A stretch of 64,000 bases of DNA. It comes from Aplectana chamaeleonis (Eukaryota; Nematoda; Chromadorea; Rhabditida; Cosmocercidae). The stretch spans positions 1 through 64,000 of the forward strand of contig JAPDOI010000382.1 in the NCBI GenBank assembly GCA_029168955.1. Direction: 5' to 3'. The notes under the pieces are model-generated. The model saw nothing but the letters and a program-made list of their open reading frames with translations, was not told where the DNA came from and made no database searches. Below are positions 33,490 to 44,371 of the stretch, one piece after another. How positions within the stretch are numbered: the first letter of the stretch is position 1; each line of letters starts with the position of its first letter. Both the position numbers and the translations under genes were made by a program.

Positions 33490-33565
33490 GTGGCAGGAAC
33501 GAGGAACGAGGGACGAGGAACGAGGGACGAGGAACGAGGACGAGGAACAGGACACGAGGGACGCG
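33490..33565. repeat. GAGGAACGAGGGAC short tandem repeat
   Basis: Several imperfect units of GAGGAACGAGGGAC directly follow the 42-bp array. Confidence 0.7.
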
Positions 33566-33569
33566 TTAC

Positions 33570-34516
33570 AAGAAAACGCGAATTTTAGCTAAGCTTCCGC
33601 CGATCTAACTTTGTTAATTTTCAATCGATTTGGCTCAAATTTTGTCAGCGGGTGTCTTCTATACTCTCTCACTTATATCCAGAAGGAAATCTCTAGAAAA
33701 TTTGTTTTACAGGTTTTATTAACTACTTTACCAAAATCTAAGTGATCACAAGTGCCAGGCAAAACCAAACCTCTCCAGCGGCTTCGCGGGTGGAGCGATA
33801 AGGCGATTCTGACATCATAAGCCCGATAAGCATAGATTCGACCCCCTCGAAGTGAGGGAGCCAGGCTATAGGTAGAATTTGTTGGGTCTCCAATACCTTA
33901 TTGTGACGATGTACAGTACCGAGCAAATTGTTTGCAAAGAAAGCGTTTTGCGCTCACAAAGCGCCGCAACTTGCTTCAAAGTGGTCCGATTTCAATCCTG
34001 AAGTCATTTCTGGATTGCTTCCATTTAGTCCTATACGATAGTGTTTAAAAGGATAGATTCAACTTCGAAAGGTTATCGAAATTTGCATATTTGCACCTCT
34101 AGACCCCTCATTATGAACTTATCAGACGGTTATGATAGCAGAAATCTGTCATGTCTTGACCTGTGGTCGTTGTGAATTTTAGAAGGAAATACACATTTTT
34201 CAACAAAATGCCGTAGTTAAAAGGGCTTTCTACACATACCATTACATTCGCTTTACTGAGCGAAGCACGAAAACTATCTGAAAAAAACTAATTTCGTCAA
34301 CTTTGAAGTGAGTTATGGCAGCTTTGTGTGCGCGAAAAAACGCTTTTTTTGCAAAAAGTATGCTCGGTACTGCATGTACATAGAAGGTCGAATGCCTCGA
34401 ATCTCGTCAAAAGAGGCCGGCCCTCCGACAGTCATCTGACACCAAATGAGAAAAGAAAGTAACTAATCAACGGATGATATAGTAGAAATGAGTGGAAGTT
34501 GATGAAAAGTATCATA
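33570..34516. other. Unassigned region
   Basis: I see no gene or RNA gene. Short frames are scattered, and the region ends at the TA that is the left target site of the next transposon. Confidence 0.35.
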
Positions 34517-34696
34517 CACTGCGTATCATAAAGATAGGACACCCCCTGAATTTGTCGGTCTCGTGTTTGTTAAGCAGGGTAGATCTTTTTCGTCAAAACT
34601 ATGTAAAATAACCCACGTAGCCTCCATTTTCTCACTACTCGCAGTCTACTATCACAATCTTAGGTGCGAAGCGGTTGTTTTTCGAAAATTTCAACT

Positions 34697-35008
34697 TGTC
34701 GGGTAGTGTGGGCCGTGACGTGTGTTGTCTAGGGGTGTTGGACACTGAATAACCAGAGAGTTTATTAGAAGAACCGCACACACGGTGTCCAGACGAGAAG
34801 AAAGATCATGTGTATGAGACTGAGCGCCTTATATAGGAGGAATTGGCGCCCGATTCAAATAATTATCGTAAAAGGGTTTCCACGCGGGACCGCGTGGATG
34901 CTGCTTCAGAGATTTCGAAAAGATGACAAATAAAAATGAGTCATAGGAAAGACAACGGAACAAGAGGTGAGTACATATATCGTCTATGTATTGTCTTTCT
35001 TCTTTACA
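34697..35008 (-). repeat. 3' LTR of the Ty3/gypsy element
   Basis: Its ends are TGT and ACA. On the minus strand it contains the TATATAAGG box and the AATAAA signal (34761-34766). Its first bases (TGTAA) supply the stop codon of the upstream coding region. No strong polypurine tract is seen directly upstream; only CGGAGGCA precedes it. Confidence 0.93.
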
Positions 35009-36606
35009 TGCCTCCGGTAGAAGGAGAGTCGTCTCGGCTCGTATGTTTCATGTCGTGGCGGCGACGTTGGTGGCTCATCTGGTGGCGGCGACGTTGGTGG
35101 CTAGTCTCCTCGAACTGGTGGTAACAGCGACGGCGGTCGGGTCCATAATCATCATAGCAGCTTCGGTGGCGATCGGCAGAACGTCCCAGTTTACTTGAAG
35201 ATGGCCCAGGCGTAGAAGCCGTTTCCATACGGCGGCACTTTGCTTGATCCGGTTCCATACGATGTCGTTCTCTCGGATCACGTTGGCGACAAGACTCCTC
35301 AAAGGTCAGCTGACGCTCGTGGCGGTGGCGCTGAGGGTCTTCAACTGCCCAGAAATTAGGCATTCTTTCCTCCTTACGCCTCTTGTTTTTTGCCAGCTTT
35401 TCCTTACGTCGAATTTCTTTCAATTCTTGGGATGCCATATCGAAGACATCCATCTTGATCAGATCATTTACTGTTAGGCGCACCTTTTCCAGGAACCACA
35501 TAATCTGTCGACCAGTGAACGGTGTCTTTCTGTAGCGCGGGTGTCCTCCCAAACAATTGGCTGGATGTGTGTGGGGACTCTGCTCTAGGACATCGCTGTA
35601 ATGGTCCCTTACAATGGCCTCGAACCTGCGCTTTGGCCCCGTGATGTACTTCACGTACTCGGCACAAACTGTTCCCGCGTAAGTCCATTCAGCTACGTTG
35701 TCGTCCTCATAGGGACTCGGGAAGAATGCTAAGGCTCCACCACTCTGCAAGTGACGCTCCAGACAGATCAGTACTTGCCTCATCGGTCGACTTTCCGGAG
35801 TTGCATCAGGCCATACAATCACAATCGATGTGACAATCGGCATCGCTATCATCTTCTGTGCAAGTGTACTCCAATCTGCATACACATACAGTTCCACATT
35901 TTCGGGAGAATCCACCTCTGCGTTAGCACGAGCAAAAGATGACGGCAGGGCAATGAAAATTGTCTGATCTGCGCTGGCTTGAACTCCCGGAAGGCGTATG
36001 TGTTCCAGCAACGCGATTGCTGTCGTCAGATGAGCTCCAGCGTCATAAGGCACGGGCCACGGAAAGAGTGCAGCTTGTTCAAAACGCTTGCCTTTGCCAT
36101 CTTCCAGTGCAAGGGCGTACTCATGACAACGACGACGGTGAGCGTCCATAGCAAGTGCAATTCCATATGGAGTGATATACGAGGAATTTTTCTTCCGAAG
36201 TTCCTCTTCTTTACACTGATCGCCCCAACACGATTGTTCGGAGATTGAAGCGACATTAGCGAGTTGGAACATGTCGTGCACTTTCTTGGATCTTGCCATA
36301 GGATGTGTTAGGCTCGGTATTGCGACGTGTGCCATTTGACCAAACAACGAACATTGACATCTGTAGCGTAGATGCAGCGGATCGTTCATTCCGAGCAAGA
36401 TCCTGGAAACAGTAATCTTTTTACACACAATCTGCGAACTGTCCTGTGAAGGATTTTTACATGGGCGACCTCTTTTTCCCCGGCTTCTCTGTGTCTTCAC
36501 AGGGTCATCGGTGATACCCAGTGGCAGTTTCCGCAGATTATCAAAAGGTACCCTCAGTGGCTCTTTGTTCTGTCCTATTAGAGTGATTAGTGCACTATTC
36601 TTTTAT
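35004..36606 (-). pseudogene. Ty3/gypsy polyprotein: novel C-terminal extension after integrase
   Basis: The frame opens after a TAA at about 36610. Its first residues, ALITLIGQNKEPLRVPFDNL, are the normal end of a gypsy integrase, so this is the continuation of pol after a 1-base shift, not a separate ORF. After an RKLPLGITDDP bridge come a basic AT-hook-like stretch (RGKRGRPCKNP), a Cys-containing region (RCQC; CWGDQC), and a globular-looking middle with alternating hydrophobic strands (TIFIALPSSF, NVELYVYADW, TSIVIVWPDA, SGGALAFFPSPY). A charged Lys/Arg helix and a tail rich in Arg, His and Asp follow. There is no signal peptide or membrane segment, so it is not an envelope protein. The middle could be a Rossmann-like fold, which is only an impression. 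The stop codon uses the first bases of the 3' LTR. I do not recognise the family. Confidence 0.7.
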
Positions 36607-38598
36607 ACATTCAACAACTCTGTAAGGACCTTCCCACTGGTTAGTAAGTTTCGGATTGAGTGACTGTCTTTCGCTGGGAACTCGCATATAAACACGGTCA
36701 CCTGGGTTTATTGGGTTTTCACATACCCCTTTGTCTTTATCATAGGCTTTCTTCATTCTTTCGCGCATCTTCTTATTGATCTCAACTGCATACTTGCGCG
36801 CGATTTCCGTTCCAATCGCCAGCTCCTGAACATAGCTTTGCATGTCTACCATGTACTCGCTAATATTGTGCTCTGGGGCGGTTTCCCACGGAACATGCGC
36901 GTCCATTCCATGCAGGAGAAAGAACGGCGATTCTCCCGTTGCTTCGTGAACGGTCGAGTTATACGCGAAAACACAGAATGGTAAGACTTTATCCCATTCG
37001 CTGGGAACCTTTACTTTCTTACGGAGCATACCTATGAGAGTACGATTGAACCTTTCGGTGACACCGTTTTCCCGAGGGTTATACCCTTTTGTGAACAAAT
37101 GTTGGATTCCCAGAATGGCCTTCAACTCATTCATCAGTTTGTTGTCGAATTCGCCTCCCAAGTCGGAGAGTATGGTTTTGGGTTGACGGCACCCATCTGC
37201 TACCCATCTCTTAAAGAAAACTCTAGCAACAGCTTCAGCTGTCTTTGAGGGTAATGCATACGCTCCACCAAACTTGGAAAAATGGTCTATTACGCTCAGA
37301 ATGTACCGGTTTCCGCTTGAGGTTTGACCCATTTCCAGTATATCGATGCCTACTACTTCGTACGGCTTAGTGGTCACGATTGGTTTGAGCGGCGGAGTTA
37401 ACGGGTGGCGGGCGTTATGACACAAACACGCCCTGCACTCCTCTGACCATTTGGTTACATCCCTGCTCAGTGTTTCCCAGAACAATCTCTTGCAAAGTTG
37501 CCGTATCACTTTCTTCGGGCCAAAATGTCCGGCTAACAGACCAGAGTGTGCTTCTTCGAAAACGGCTTTGCGCTTTGACGACGGGACCACCTTTTTGCGC
37601 ATGTCATTTTCTAGTAGAACAAGTGTTCCTTGGTCCATTGCAAAATCAGCAAATTTCCACCTGCGAGTTACATCCGAAAACGTAACATCGCGGTTCAGTT
37701 TCCCTTCTTCCAGGTCGCTGATGACACCGCCATAAACCGGATGCTCCCTCAACTCCGCAGTCCATTCTGGCTCTTGAAACACTGCTCCAACTATGAGCTC
37801 ATTTGGTATGGGCTCTTCTTCAGCAGTCTCATGAAGAGGCACAGCTCCACGACTAAGAGCATCGGCTACTTTGTTAGCTGCTCCCTTCAGATAAATCATC
37901 TTCAGGTTGAACTTTTGAAGCTCAAGCGCCCAACGGAGAACTCTACCTGACACATTCGTCCGTTTGAACAGAGATGTGAGCGCTTGGTGATCCGTGTAAA
38001 CCTCCACAGGCAGACCATAGATAAACATATGGAACTTCCTGAGTGCGAATACAACGGCCAACGCTTCCAAATCCGTAACGTGATACCTTTTTTCGCACTT
38101 TATGAGACCTTTTGACGCGAAAAACACAGGATGTATCAGGCCATCATCACCTTCTTGACTTAGAACTGCTCCTAGTCCTTGGCCGCTGGCATATGTATGG
38201 ATTTTGAACGGTTTCCGTCCACTGCGAGCTCCCTCGATGTCAGGTTGCGCAGGGACTGGCGCCTGTGTAATAATTCGTTTCAGCTCATCAAAAGCAACAT
38301 GTCTAGCATTTGTCCACTCAAAATCCACTTTGTCTGAGGTCATCTCATGTAGTGGACCCGCAGCCTTTGAGAATCCAAGGACGAATTTGCGGTAGTACGA
38401 GGCCATTCCCAGAAAGGTTCGAAGTTCCGCTCGATTCTGAGGTAATGGGTAGCGTTGGATTGCTTCTACCTTGGCAGGATCCATGTGAAGTCCACTGAAG
38501 TCAATTACGTGACCAAGAAACTCGATTTCGTCCTCTATCAATACACACTTCTTCGAGTTTAGCTTCAGTCGCGCTTCCCGCAATGCATCGAACACCTT
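36595..38598 (-). pseudogene. Ty3/gypsy: RT thumb, RNase H and integrase
   Basis: It continues in frame from RT after one TGA (38599-38601). RT end: LNSKKCVLIEDEIEFLGHVI. RNase H: HTYASGQGLGAVLSQ, where the first catalytic Asp of the usual TDAS is Tyr, then DLEALAVVFAL and VYTDHQALTSLF. Integrase: zinc region HSGLLAGHFG...CRACLCHN, core VVGIDILEMG (D), TILSDLGGEFDN (D) and NPRENGVTERFNRTL (E), then a GPYRVVE chromo/GPY-type end. The frame stops at 36595 through a 1-base shift. RNase H would be inactive. Confidence 0.92.
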
Positions 38599-39348
38599 TC
38601 ACATTACTTCTAGATGCCGCTCAGTAGTTACTGTTGCGATCATAATGTCATCCAGATAGCAGAAAACTTCCTCGCTTAGAAGAGGAGCGAGTACTACATG
38701 CATCAAGCGTTGGAAGACCGCTGGGGAAGAAGCTAGTCCGAACGGTAACACTCTGAATTGGTACAAGCCTTCGGTGGTTGTGAAGGCCGATTTCTCTTTA
38801 GCCTCTTTATATAGGCTTATCTGCCAATATCCTGACGACAGATCCAAAGTAAAGAATTTTTTCTTCCCATTCAAGCTCTGTAATATGGCGTCAATGCTTG
38901 GCAGAGGGTAGCTGTCCGTCTTCGTTAATGAATTCAGCTTACGGTAGTCGACGCATAGTCGCAGCGTGCCGTCCTTCTTATGTACCAAGACAATAGGCGA
39001 AGCCCAGCTCGAATTACTTGGCTCGCTGACATTGCGCGCTTTAAGGTCGGTTAGTATGCGGCGAAGTTCTACACGCGTTGCTAGCGGTATTGGACGAGCT
39101 TTTTGTCGAACGGGGCTTGCATCACCTGTCTCGATTGTATGCTCGACTAACGTTGTTTGTGTCAACTCTTGCTCGCTGACGGCAAACAAATCTGCGTAAC
39201 GCTTAACCAAGCATGCTAGGTTTTCGTCCTGTTCGCTTTTTTTCTTGCTGTTTAGTATTTGCAAGAGCACGTCTTCCCGAGTTTCTACCGCCGTAGCGGT
39301 ACGTTCCATCATATCACCGCTGTGTTTGAACGGTTCCACTTCGACCAC
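38599..39348 (-). pseudogene. Ty3/gypsy: reverse transcriptase
   Basis: This frame of 249 codons contains VLVHKKDGTLRLCVDYRKLN, YPLPSIDAIL, FFTLDLSSGYWQI (first catalytic Asp), FRVLPFGLASSPAVFQRLM and FCYLDDIMIA (YLDD, codons 38647-38658). It is in the same frame as protease but separated by two TAG codons nine bases apart (39358-39360, 39349-39351), and it ends in a TGA. RT motifs themselves are intact. Confidence 0.93.
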
Positions 39349-39357
39349 CTACGCAGC

Positions 39358-40294
39358 CTAGTAGCTACCCACCCTCTCTCCAGCGCGGAAGATCTTCGCT
39401 CCTGCGGAGGTGTTGGTTACGGGGATGTCGAAGACGTCTGTTGAACCGTCACATACCACGTCTGGTAATAAGTCGCTATCTGACCAGAGAATCCCTTCTC
39501 CGCTGATTCTGCTGCAACTTATGGGCACGAGTTTCGTTTCTCCTGGGCGGATGTACACTCTTTTTGTTACAATCGCATGCTCTGCAGTAGATCCTTCCTC
39601 CGTCTGCTTGCCTCGACGATTAACATTTTTCCGTGTATCACATGCCGTATTGCCCTTTCCTTCTTTCTCTAACGACTGCCGACTTTTGCTTGCAGATGTC
39701 AGACTGAATCCCAACGAGTGAAGTATGTTAGTGCCGAGCACTAGCGTTTCGTCTCCACCATCCATCACGAATAGTGCAACACGGCGCTTTACTCCGTCTT
39801 TGACTTCAAGAGTCAGTCTCACCGCACCTTTGAATGTCATTTTATTTCCTGACGCGTCGTATGCTGGCATTTGGTTCTCCAGCGATATCTCCTCTACATC
39901 AGCGTCTAGATCGAATCCTGAATGAAGTGCAGTTCGCAGCATTCCGAGAGGGATGATACTTATCTGTGAGCCTGTATCCAGGAGTGCCTTCCTTGACAGT
40001 CCTAACAGCGTCACGTTTCCCATCACAGCCTCTCCCACTAATTCGTCTTTCACTGCTGAGGTCTCTACCGCTCCACAGAACCATTTGTTCAGTGACGCAC
40101 TAAACACTCTGGGTCCGTCGGTCTTACGGTTGCCATTCGTGGGTTCCGTTATGGTTTCCTTAGACCTCCGTGTCTTCTTGCAATCACGTCGGAAATGTCC
40201 GGTTTCGTTGCAGTTGTAACACTTGGACAGTTTTTTCTTCGCGGCACTCTCGTTTCTTTCTATACTTGTAGTTTCCGCACGTTTCTCGTACTTC
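39358..40294 (-). pseudogene. Ty3/gypsy: nucleocapsid zinc knuckle and aspartic protease
   Basis: The frame opens at about 40294, after the second gag frameshift. A CCHC knuckle, CYNCNETGHFRRDC (40180-40221), is followed by a linker and the protease: KALLDTGSQISIIPL with the catalytic DTG at 39967-39978, and later ETLVLGTNILHSLGF (flap/ILG motif). The protease would cleave the polyprotein. Confidence 0.88.
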
Positions 40295-41790
40295 TACGGT
40301 TTTCCGTCTTGCTTGCCGAAAACTGCGCATTTTGGTCGGATCGGTGGTCTTCTTTGTGGCCATCGCAAGTTCCCTGCTGCGTTCGCAGCGCTGCGCTAAA
40401 GCCTTGACCATCTCGTACGCGAATTCCTTGGGTGCAAGCTCCATTGTAGTGTACAGCTGGAGGTATTCGGGCCAGTCGGACAGCTGGGCCACTAGTTCTC
40501 CTGCTCGTGTGCGTGACAGTTCCTGTTCAGAGGCATCAGGGTACGCCTGCTGTGTCACTCCTTCTAGTTCGACACAGTAACTAGCGACATCTCCCTGCTT
40601 CCGAAGAGTTTTCAGTTTCATGTACGCTCTCATTTGCGTAGCGGAGTCGTTTTCCCTGAACTTATCGTTCAGATTGTTAACAAAAGACTCGAAGTCACCT
40701 TCTCTAACTGACTTGGGCAACGCATTCGCCACCGACCGTGGGTAGCCGTCTAGTTTAGAGATGAGGAAGTGAACCAGCATCTCGTCACTCAACCCAACAC
40801 TCTGGTATTTCATTCTGAACCTAGCTAAAAAGTCGCCGAACTTTTTTCCCTTTGGGTCGTTAAACGTTTCTACCTCGGGTAAAGTCATGGCCGCAAACAT
40901 TTTAGCAAGATCGAACTCAGAACTTTTAGAAGAGTTGTTGTACGAGTGCTCACCTTGGAGTCTGTTGGATGTTGTCATCGTTGACGGGTGGAATACCCTC
41001 TGCTTCGGCGGCTGCAAGTTCCTCCTTGGTTGCTGAAAAGCACCATTCAATCGCGTACCGGTTTGAGGAACAGGCCACTCACCTTGTGCAGCGGCTATTG
41101 GGTCGAATGTAGCGTGGTATTCCGAATCTCCAAGCTCATGGACGTTGAGTTGTTCAATAACAACGTTGCTTGCCATGCCTTGCCGCGACGACGATGCCGC
41201 ATCCTGAATAGAACGGTTTGAGTCTACTAGAGTATGCGTTTCACTTGAAGTGTTTTTTCTCAAGTGGCCTGTGGACGCATTTTCGACTAGTAGCTTGACC
41301 TTATCTACTACATCAGTGGAATCTACGTTTAGCAAGCGTGCCAGTTCTGCATACAAATATCGTCATGATGCGCCTGTACTATCTGCTCTTTTAATGGGCC
41401 CTGTAGCGTTCCTTGCGATAGGTCAGCGATTTTGGCGACGTGCTGGCGCACTAGTGCTAGCCTATCTAGTTCTCCCTGAATTGCTATACATTCTCTATGA
41501 AGAAGTTTCTTGGCGATTTCGGAAAACTGACTGCTCTCTATGTCTGGCTCGTTTCCTATAATCTGAGTCAAGGCGCTAGGTAAGTCTTGCAGGGCTGCAA
41601 GTTTGTCTGCAACAGTCAAATGAGACAGTTTTACCTGCAGCGCACTCTTCTGCGCGATTTGTCGTACTGTTCCTACTAGCGTCTCGATCGTGGCCTTCAT
41701 TGAAGCGATTTGATCCGACGGAGTAGGCTCGTCCAGTAGCATGCGCTCGAATTCCGCAGCATCATCCATCTGCGAATGATTGGTAGCCAT
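40295..41790 (-). pseudogene. Ty3/gypsy: gag
   Basis: The likely start is the ATG at 41790 (MATNHSQMDDAAEF). The first 145 codons are predicted helical. At about 41345 the frame shifts and the capsid-like part continues in another frame (41356 to about 40295): FGDFLARFRMKYQSVGL, FLISKLDGYPRSVANAL, FRENDSATQMRAYMKLKTL and VASYCVELEGVTQQAYP. This is the usual retrotransposon gag pattern. A second shift near 40295 returns to the starting frame before the zinc knuckle, so the two indels compensate. Confidence 0.85.
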
Positions 41791-41822
41791 ATCGATTTTT
41801 ATCTGCAATAGATGTGCTTTTT

Positions 41823-42430
41823 TGCTGTTGTTTCCACTCTAATACGCAACGTTAATGCGATTTCACAAGAGTACCACAGTCAAATGCACCCCAGACAATA
41901 ATCGATAATCCCAGGTCTGACTTTCCACGTCTTCTCCGTGTGCTTTCCCGCTGTTGTTCCCGTTCCCCTACTCAGCGCAATGCTATTTCGCAAGAACCAA
42001 CAGACACGGCACCTCGGTCAGAGAAATCGATAATCAGGGCCTGATCCTCGAATTTGTAATGTGTGCTTCTCGGCTGTTGTTCCCGTTCCCCTACCCAGCG
42101 CAATGCTATTTCGTAAGAACCAACAGGCACGACACCTCGGTCAGAGAAATCGATAATCAGGGCCTGATCCTCGAATTTGTAATGTGTGCTTCTCGGCTGT
42201 TGTTCCCGTTCCCCTACTCAGCGCAATGCTATTTCGTAAGAACCAACAGACACGGCACCTCGGTTAGAGAAATCGATAATCAGGGCCTGATCCTCGAATT
42301 TGTAATGTGTGCTTCTCGGCTGTTGTTCCCGTTCCCCTACTCAGCGCAATGCTATTTCGCAAAAACCAACAGACACGGCACCTCGGCCAGAGAAATCGAT
42401 AATCTCAGGTTGTACCCCGAGATATCGGTC
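41823..42430 (-). repeat. 123-bp tandem repeat in the leader of the Ty3/gypsy element
   Basis: The 21-mer starting CTGTTGTTCCCGTTCCCCTA recurs at 41951, 42074, 42197 and 42320, exactly 123 bases apart. A fifth, divergent copy (around 41825-41945) lies nearer gag. The array lies between the 5' LTR and gag, that is, in the leader RNA. A 162-codon plus-strand frame across it is an artefact of the period being divisible by three. Confidence 0.9.
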
Positions 42431-42575
42431 GCCAGCACATGAAAGATCAGTCAAGAACACTGCTCCTCCTTGTTTCGAGACTTTCTCTGCCCTTTATAAT
42501 CTCGGCAGGATCGCGCCTAACCGGTTTCTCCGGTATTCAGGCGGTAGCTTCTTCTCTCCTCTGGTTCGGCCCCTA

Positions 42576-42887
42576 TGTCGGGTAGTGTGGGCCGTGACGT
42601 GTGTTGTCTAGGGGTGTTGGACACTGAATAACCAGAGAGTTTATTAGAAGAACCGCACACGCGGTGTCCAGACGAGAAGAATAACAATGAGTATGAGACC
42701 GAGCGCCTTATATAGGGGGAATTGGCGCCCGATTCAAATAACTATCGTAAAAGGGTTTCCACGCGGGACCGCGTGGATGCTGCTTCGGAGATTTCGAAAA
42801 GATGACAAATAAAAATAAGTCATAAGAAAGACAACGGAACAAGAGGTGAGTACATATATCGTCTTTGTATTGTCTTTCTTCTTTACA
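42576..42887 (-). repeat. 5' LTR of the Ty3/gypsy element
   Basis: It is 312 bases, the same length as the 3' LTR. On the minus strand CTATATAAGG (complement of about 42707-42716) is the probable TATA box and AATAAA lies downstream of it. The primer binding site directly after the LTR (TAGGGGCCGAACCAGAGG) is not a perfect match to any tRNA end I can name. Confidence 0.93.
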
Positions 42888-42977
42888 AACTATGAAAATA
42901 AAAAAAAATCATTCTCAAAACCACACCGCTTCTATGATAGTTATACAGAAAAAAGCGAATAGCGGGGAAATGGAGGT

Positions 42978-43288
42978 TATATAGTCTACAGCAATGGAAG
43001 TAGGACTTGGTGAGGTTGCGGACTATTCCTAACATACTGTAGTCTGATTGGGTTATCATTCATTTTTTTCAAAATAACAGATTGGTCGGTGAGTTTTGAT
43101 TTCCACTCTCACATTTTCACCTGTTTTCATTGCTTCCACAGATGCGGTCATATCGGTGAAAACACAGACCCACCGATCTAGGACAGCTGTTTCGGAAAAA
43201 TGAGTGACACCACTAACAAACTACCGTATGTTAGGACGAGTCCGCAACCTCACCAGGTCCTTCTTCCATTGCTGTATATAGACTATAT
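42978..43288. repeat. Palindromic TA-target MITE A
   Basis: The ends TATAGTCTACAGCAATGGAA and TTCCATTGCTGTATATAGAC are inverted, and the interior is palindromic around about 43130. MITE B to its right is a second copy of the same family. Confidence 0.75.
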
Positions 43289-43588
43289 AGTCTACAGCAA
43301 TGTTAGTAGGACCTGGTGAGGTTGCGGACTCGTCCCAACATACGGTAGGCGGTTAGTGATATCACTCATTTTTCCGGAACAGCTTTGATAGATCGGTGAG
43401 TCTGTGTGTTCACCGATACGGCTTTATCTGTGGAAGGAATGAAAACAGGTGAAAGTGCGAGAGGAGCCGAAACTCACCGACCAATCTTAGTTATTTCGAA
43501 AAAATGAGTGATAACACTATCAGGCTACAGTATGTTAAGAAGAATCCGCAACCTCACCAGGTCCTACTTTCATTGCTGTAGACTATAT
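43285..43588. repeat. Palindromic TA-target MITE B (same family as A)
   Basis: It begins TATAGTCTACAGCAATGTTA and ends CATTGCTGTAGACTATA. It shares the AGGACCTGGTGAGGTTGCGG block with A and abuts it at a shared TATA. Confidence 0.75.
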
Positions 43589-43791
43589 AGTGGAGTCCAC
43601 CAAGAGTGTCTCATTTACTTATCAATCAGAAGCGGTCGGCTGGGGATCAATGTGCATGAATCCCATACCAGCACGCTCGATACCGATTGAGCGAGAGCGG
43701 TTGTGCTGCAATGAGTTTCATGTTCATTGATCTCCAATCGACCGCTTCGCATTGATAAGTAAATGAGACACTCTTGGTGGACTCCACTATA
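43586..43791. repeat. Palindromic TA-target MITE C
   Basis: A 206-base palindrome beginning TATAGTGGAGTCCACCAAGA and ending with its complement. It abuts MITE B at a shared TATA. Confidence 0.85.
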
Positions 43792-43882
43792 CCTCTTTTG
43801 GGTTAGATTAAATGTTTGTGCACTTTTCTAGAATAAATTTATGTTTTAAATCGCGTATCAAAAAGATAGGACACCCCTGGGT

Positions 43883-44371
43883 AAAAGGCAGTGTTCACGA
43901 TAATCTTCGATTTTGAGGTTATTCTCTGAATCGATTGTTTGGCCTCCGAGTAGAACTTAAATGACGAAGAAACCGCGAAAAACGCACTAGGAGGGCACGA
44001 AATCCTTTACTCTCACACGGACTCTTTACTCTCAGTGGAACTGTTTGTTGTGACAATGAAATCGTTTGTGGACCCGTCTTTTGCAATTCTCTATTTTTTG
44101 TTGCTCCGTTCTTTTCTTCGGACCCTAACTAATACTGATTTGCTTGAAATATTCTTCCATTTTTGGTGAGCCCAATTTTTCACCGGTGACAACCACCGTG
44201 AACATGTTCATCCAGTCGGACAAGCAGTCCAGGCCAAAGTATAATGTCACCGAAATAAGACGACTCAATGCGTTTCTCGCCGTTTCTTCGTAATTTTGGT
44301 AATACTTGGTAGCCAAGGCATTATTTTGAGTGGAAAAATCGGGAACGAAAATCATCGTGAACACTGCCTTT
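43883..44371. mobile_element. MITE with AAAGGCAGTGTTCACGAT ends (copy 2)
   Basis: About 489 bases, inside the left arm of the family 2 foldback; the right arm lacks it, which defines its borders. Its interior matches the copy at 47025-47513 in opposite orientation, for example GGATGAACATGTTCA(C/T) and ACTCTCA-type blocks. Confidence 0.85.

Larger units (their letters stand above)
34697..42887 (-). mobile_element. Complete Ty3/gypsy LTR retrotransposon, 8,191 bases
   Basis: Two 312-base LTRs (34697-35008 and 42576-42887) bound an interior encoding gag, protease, RT, RNase H, integrase and a long extra C-terminal domain on the minus strand. The target duplication is AACT (34693-34696, 42888-42891). 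By eye the LTRs differ at about 13 positions (about 4 percent), so the insertion is not recent. Gag start (41790), nucleocapsid, protease, RT and integrase all share one frame, which implies an ancestral single gag-pol polyprotein of about 2,260 codons. It is now broken by two compensating frameshifts in gag, three in-frame stops and one frameshift after integrase. Confidence 0.95.
34605..42977. repeat. Palindromic MITE split by the LTR retrotransposon
   Basis: 34605-34696 and 42888-42977 are inverted copies of each other: CCTCCATTTTCTC and GGGGAAATGGAGG, GAAGCGGTTGTTTTTCGAAA and its complement. They form one short palindromic element within the left arm of the family 2 element. The Ty3/gypsy element landed near its centre of symmetry, leaving a 4-bp AACT duplication. 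Confidence 0.65.

Noticed and set aside
31894..33608. Long open frames on both strands (up to 373 codons) over the 42-bp array
   Set aside because: They arise because the repeat unit is a multiple of three and lacks stops in several frames; the proteins are perfect 14-residue repeats in unrelated frames.
35004..36500. A separate env-like third ORF in the Ty3/gypsy element
   Set aside because: The frame begins with the integrase C-terminal motif and has no signal peptide, membrane helix or glycoprotein features. It is a continuation of pol after a one-base shift.
41954..42442. 162-codon plus-strand ORF
   Set aside because: It covers the 123-bp leader repeats and is periodic; it lies antisense to the element.
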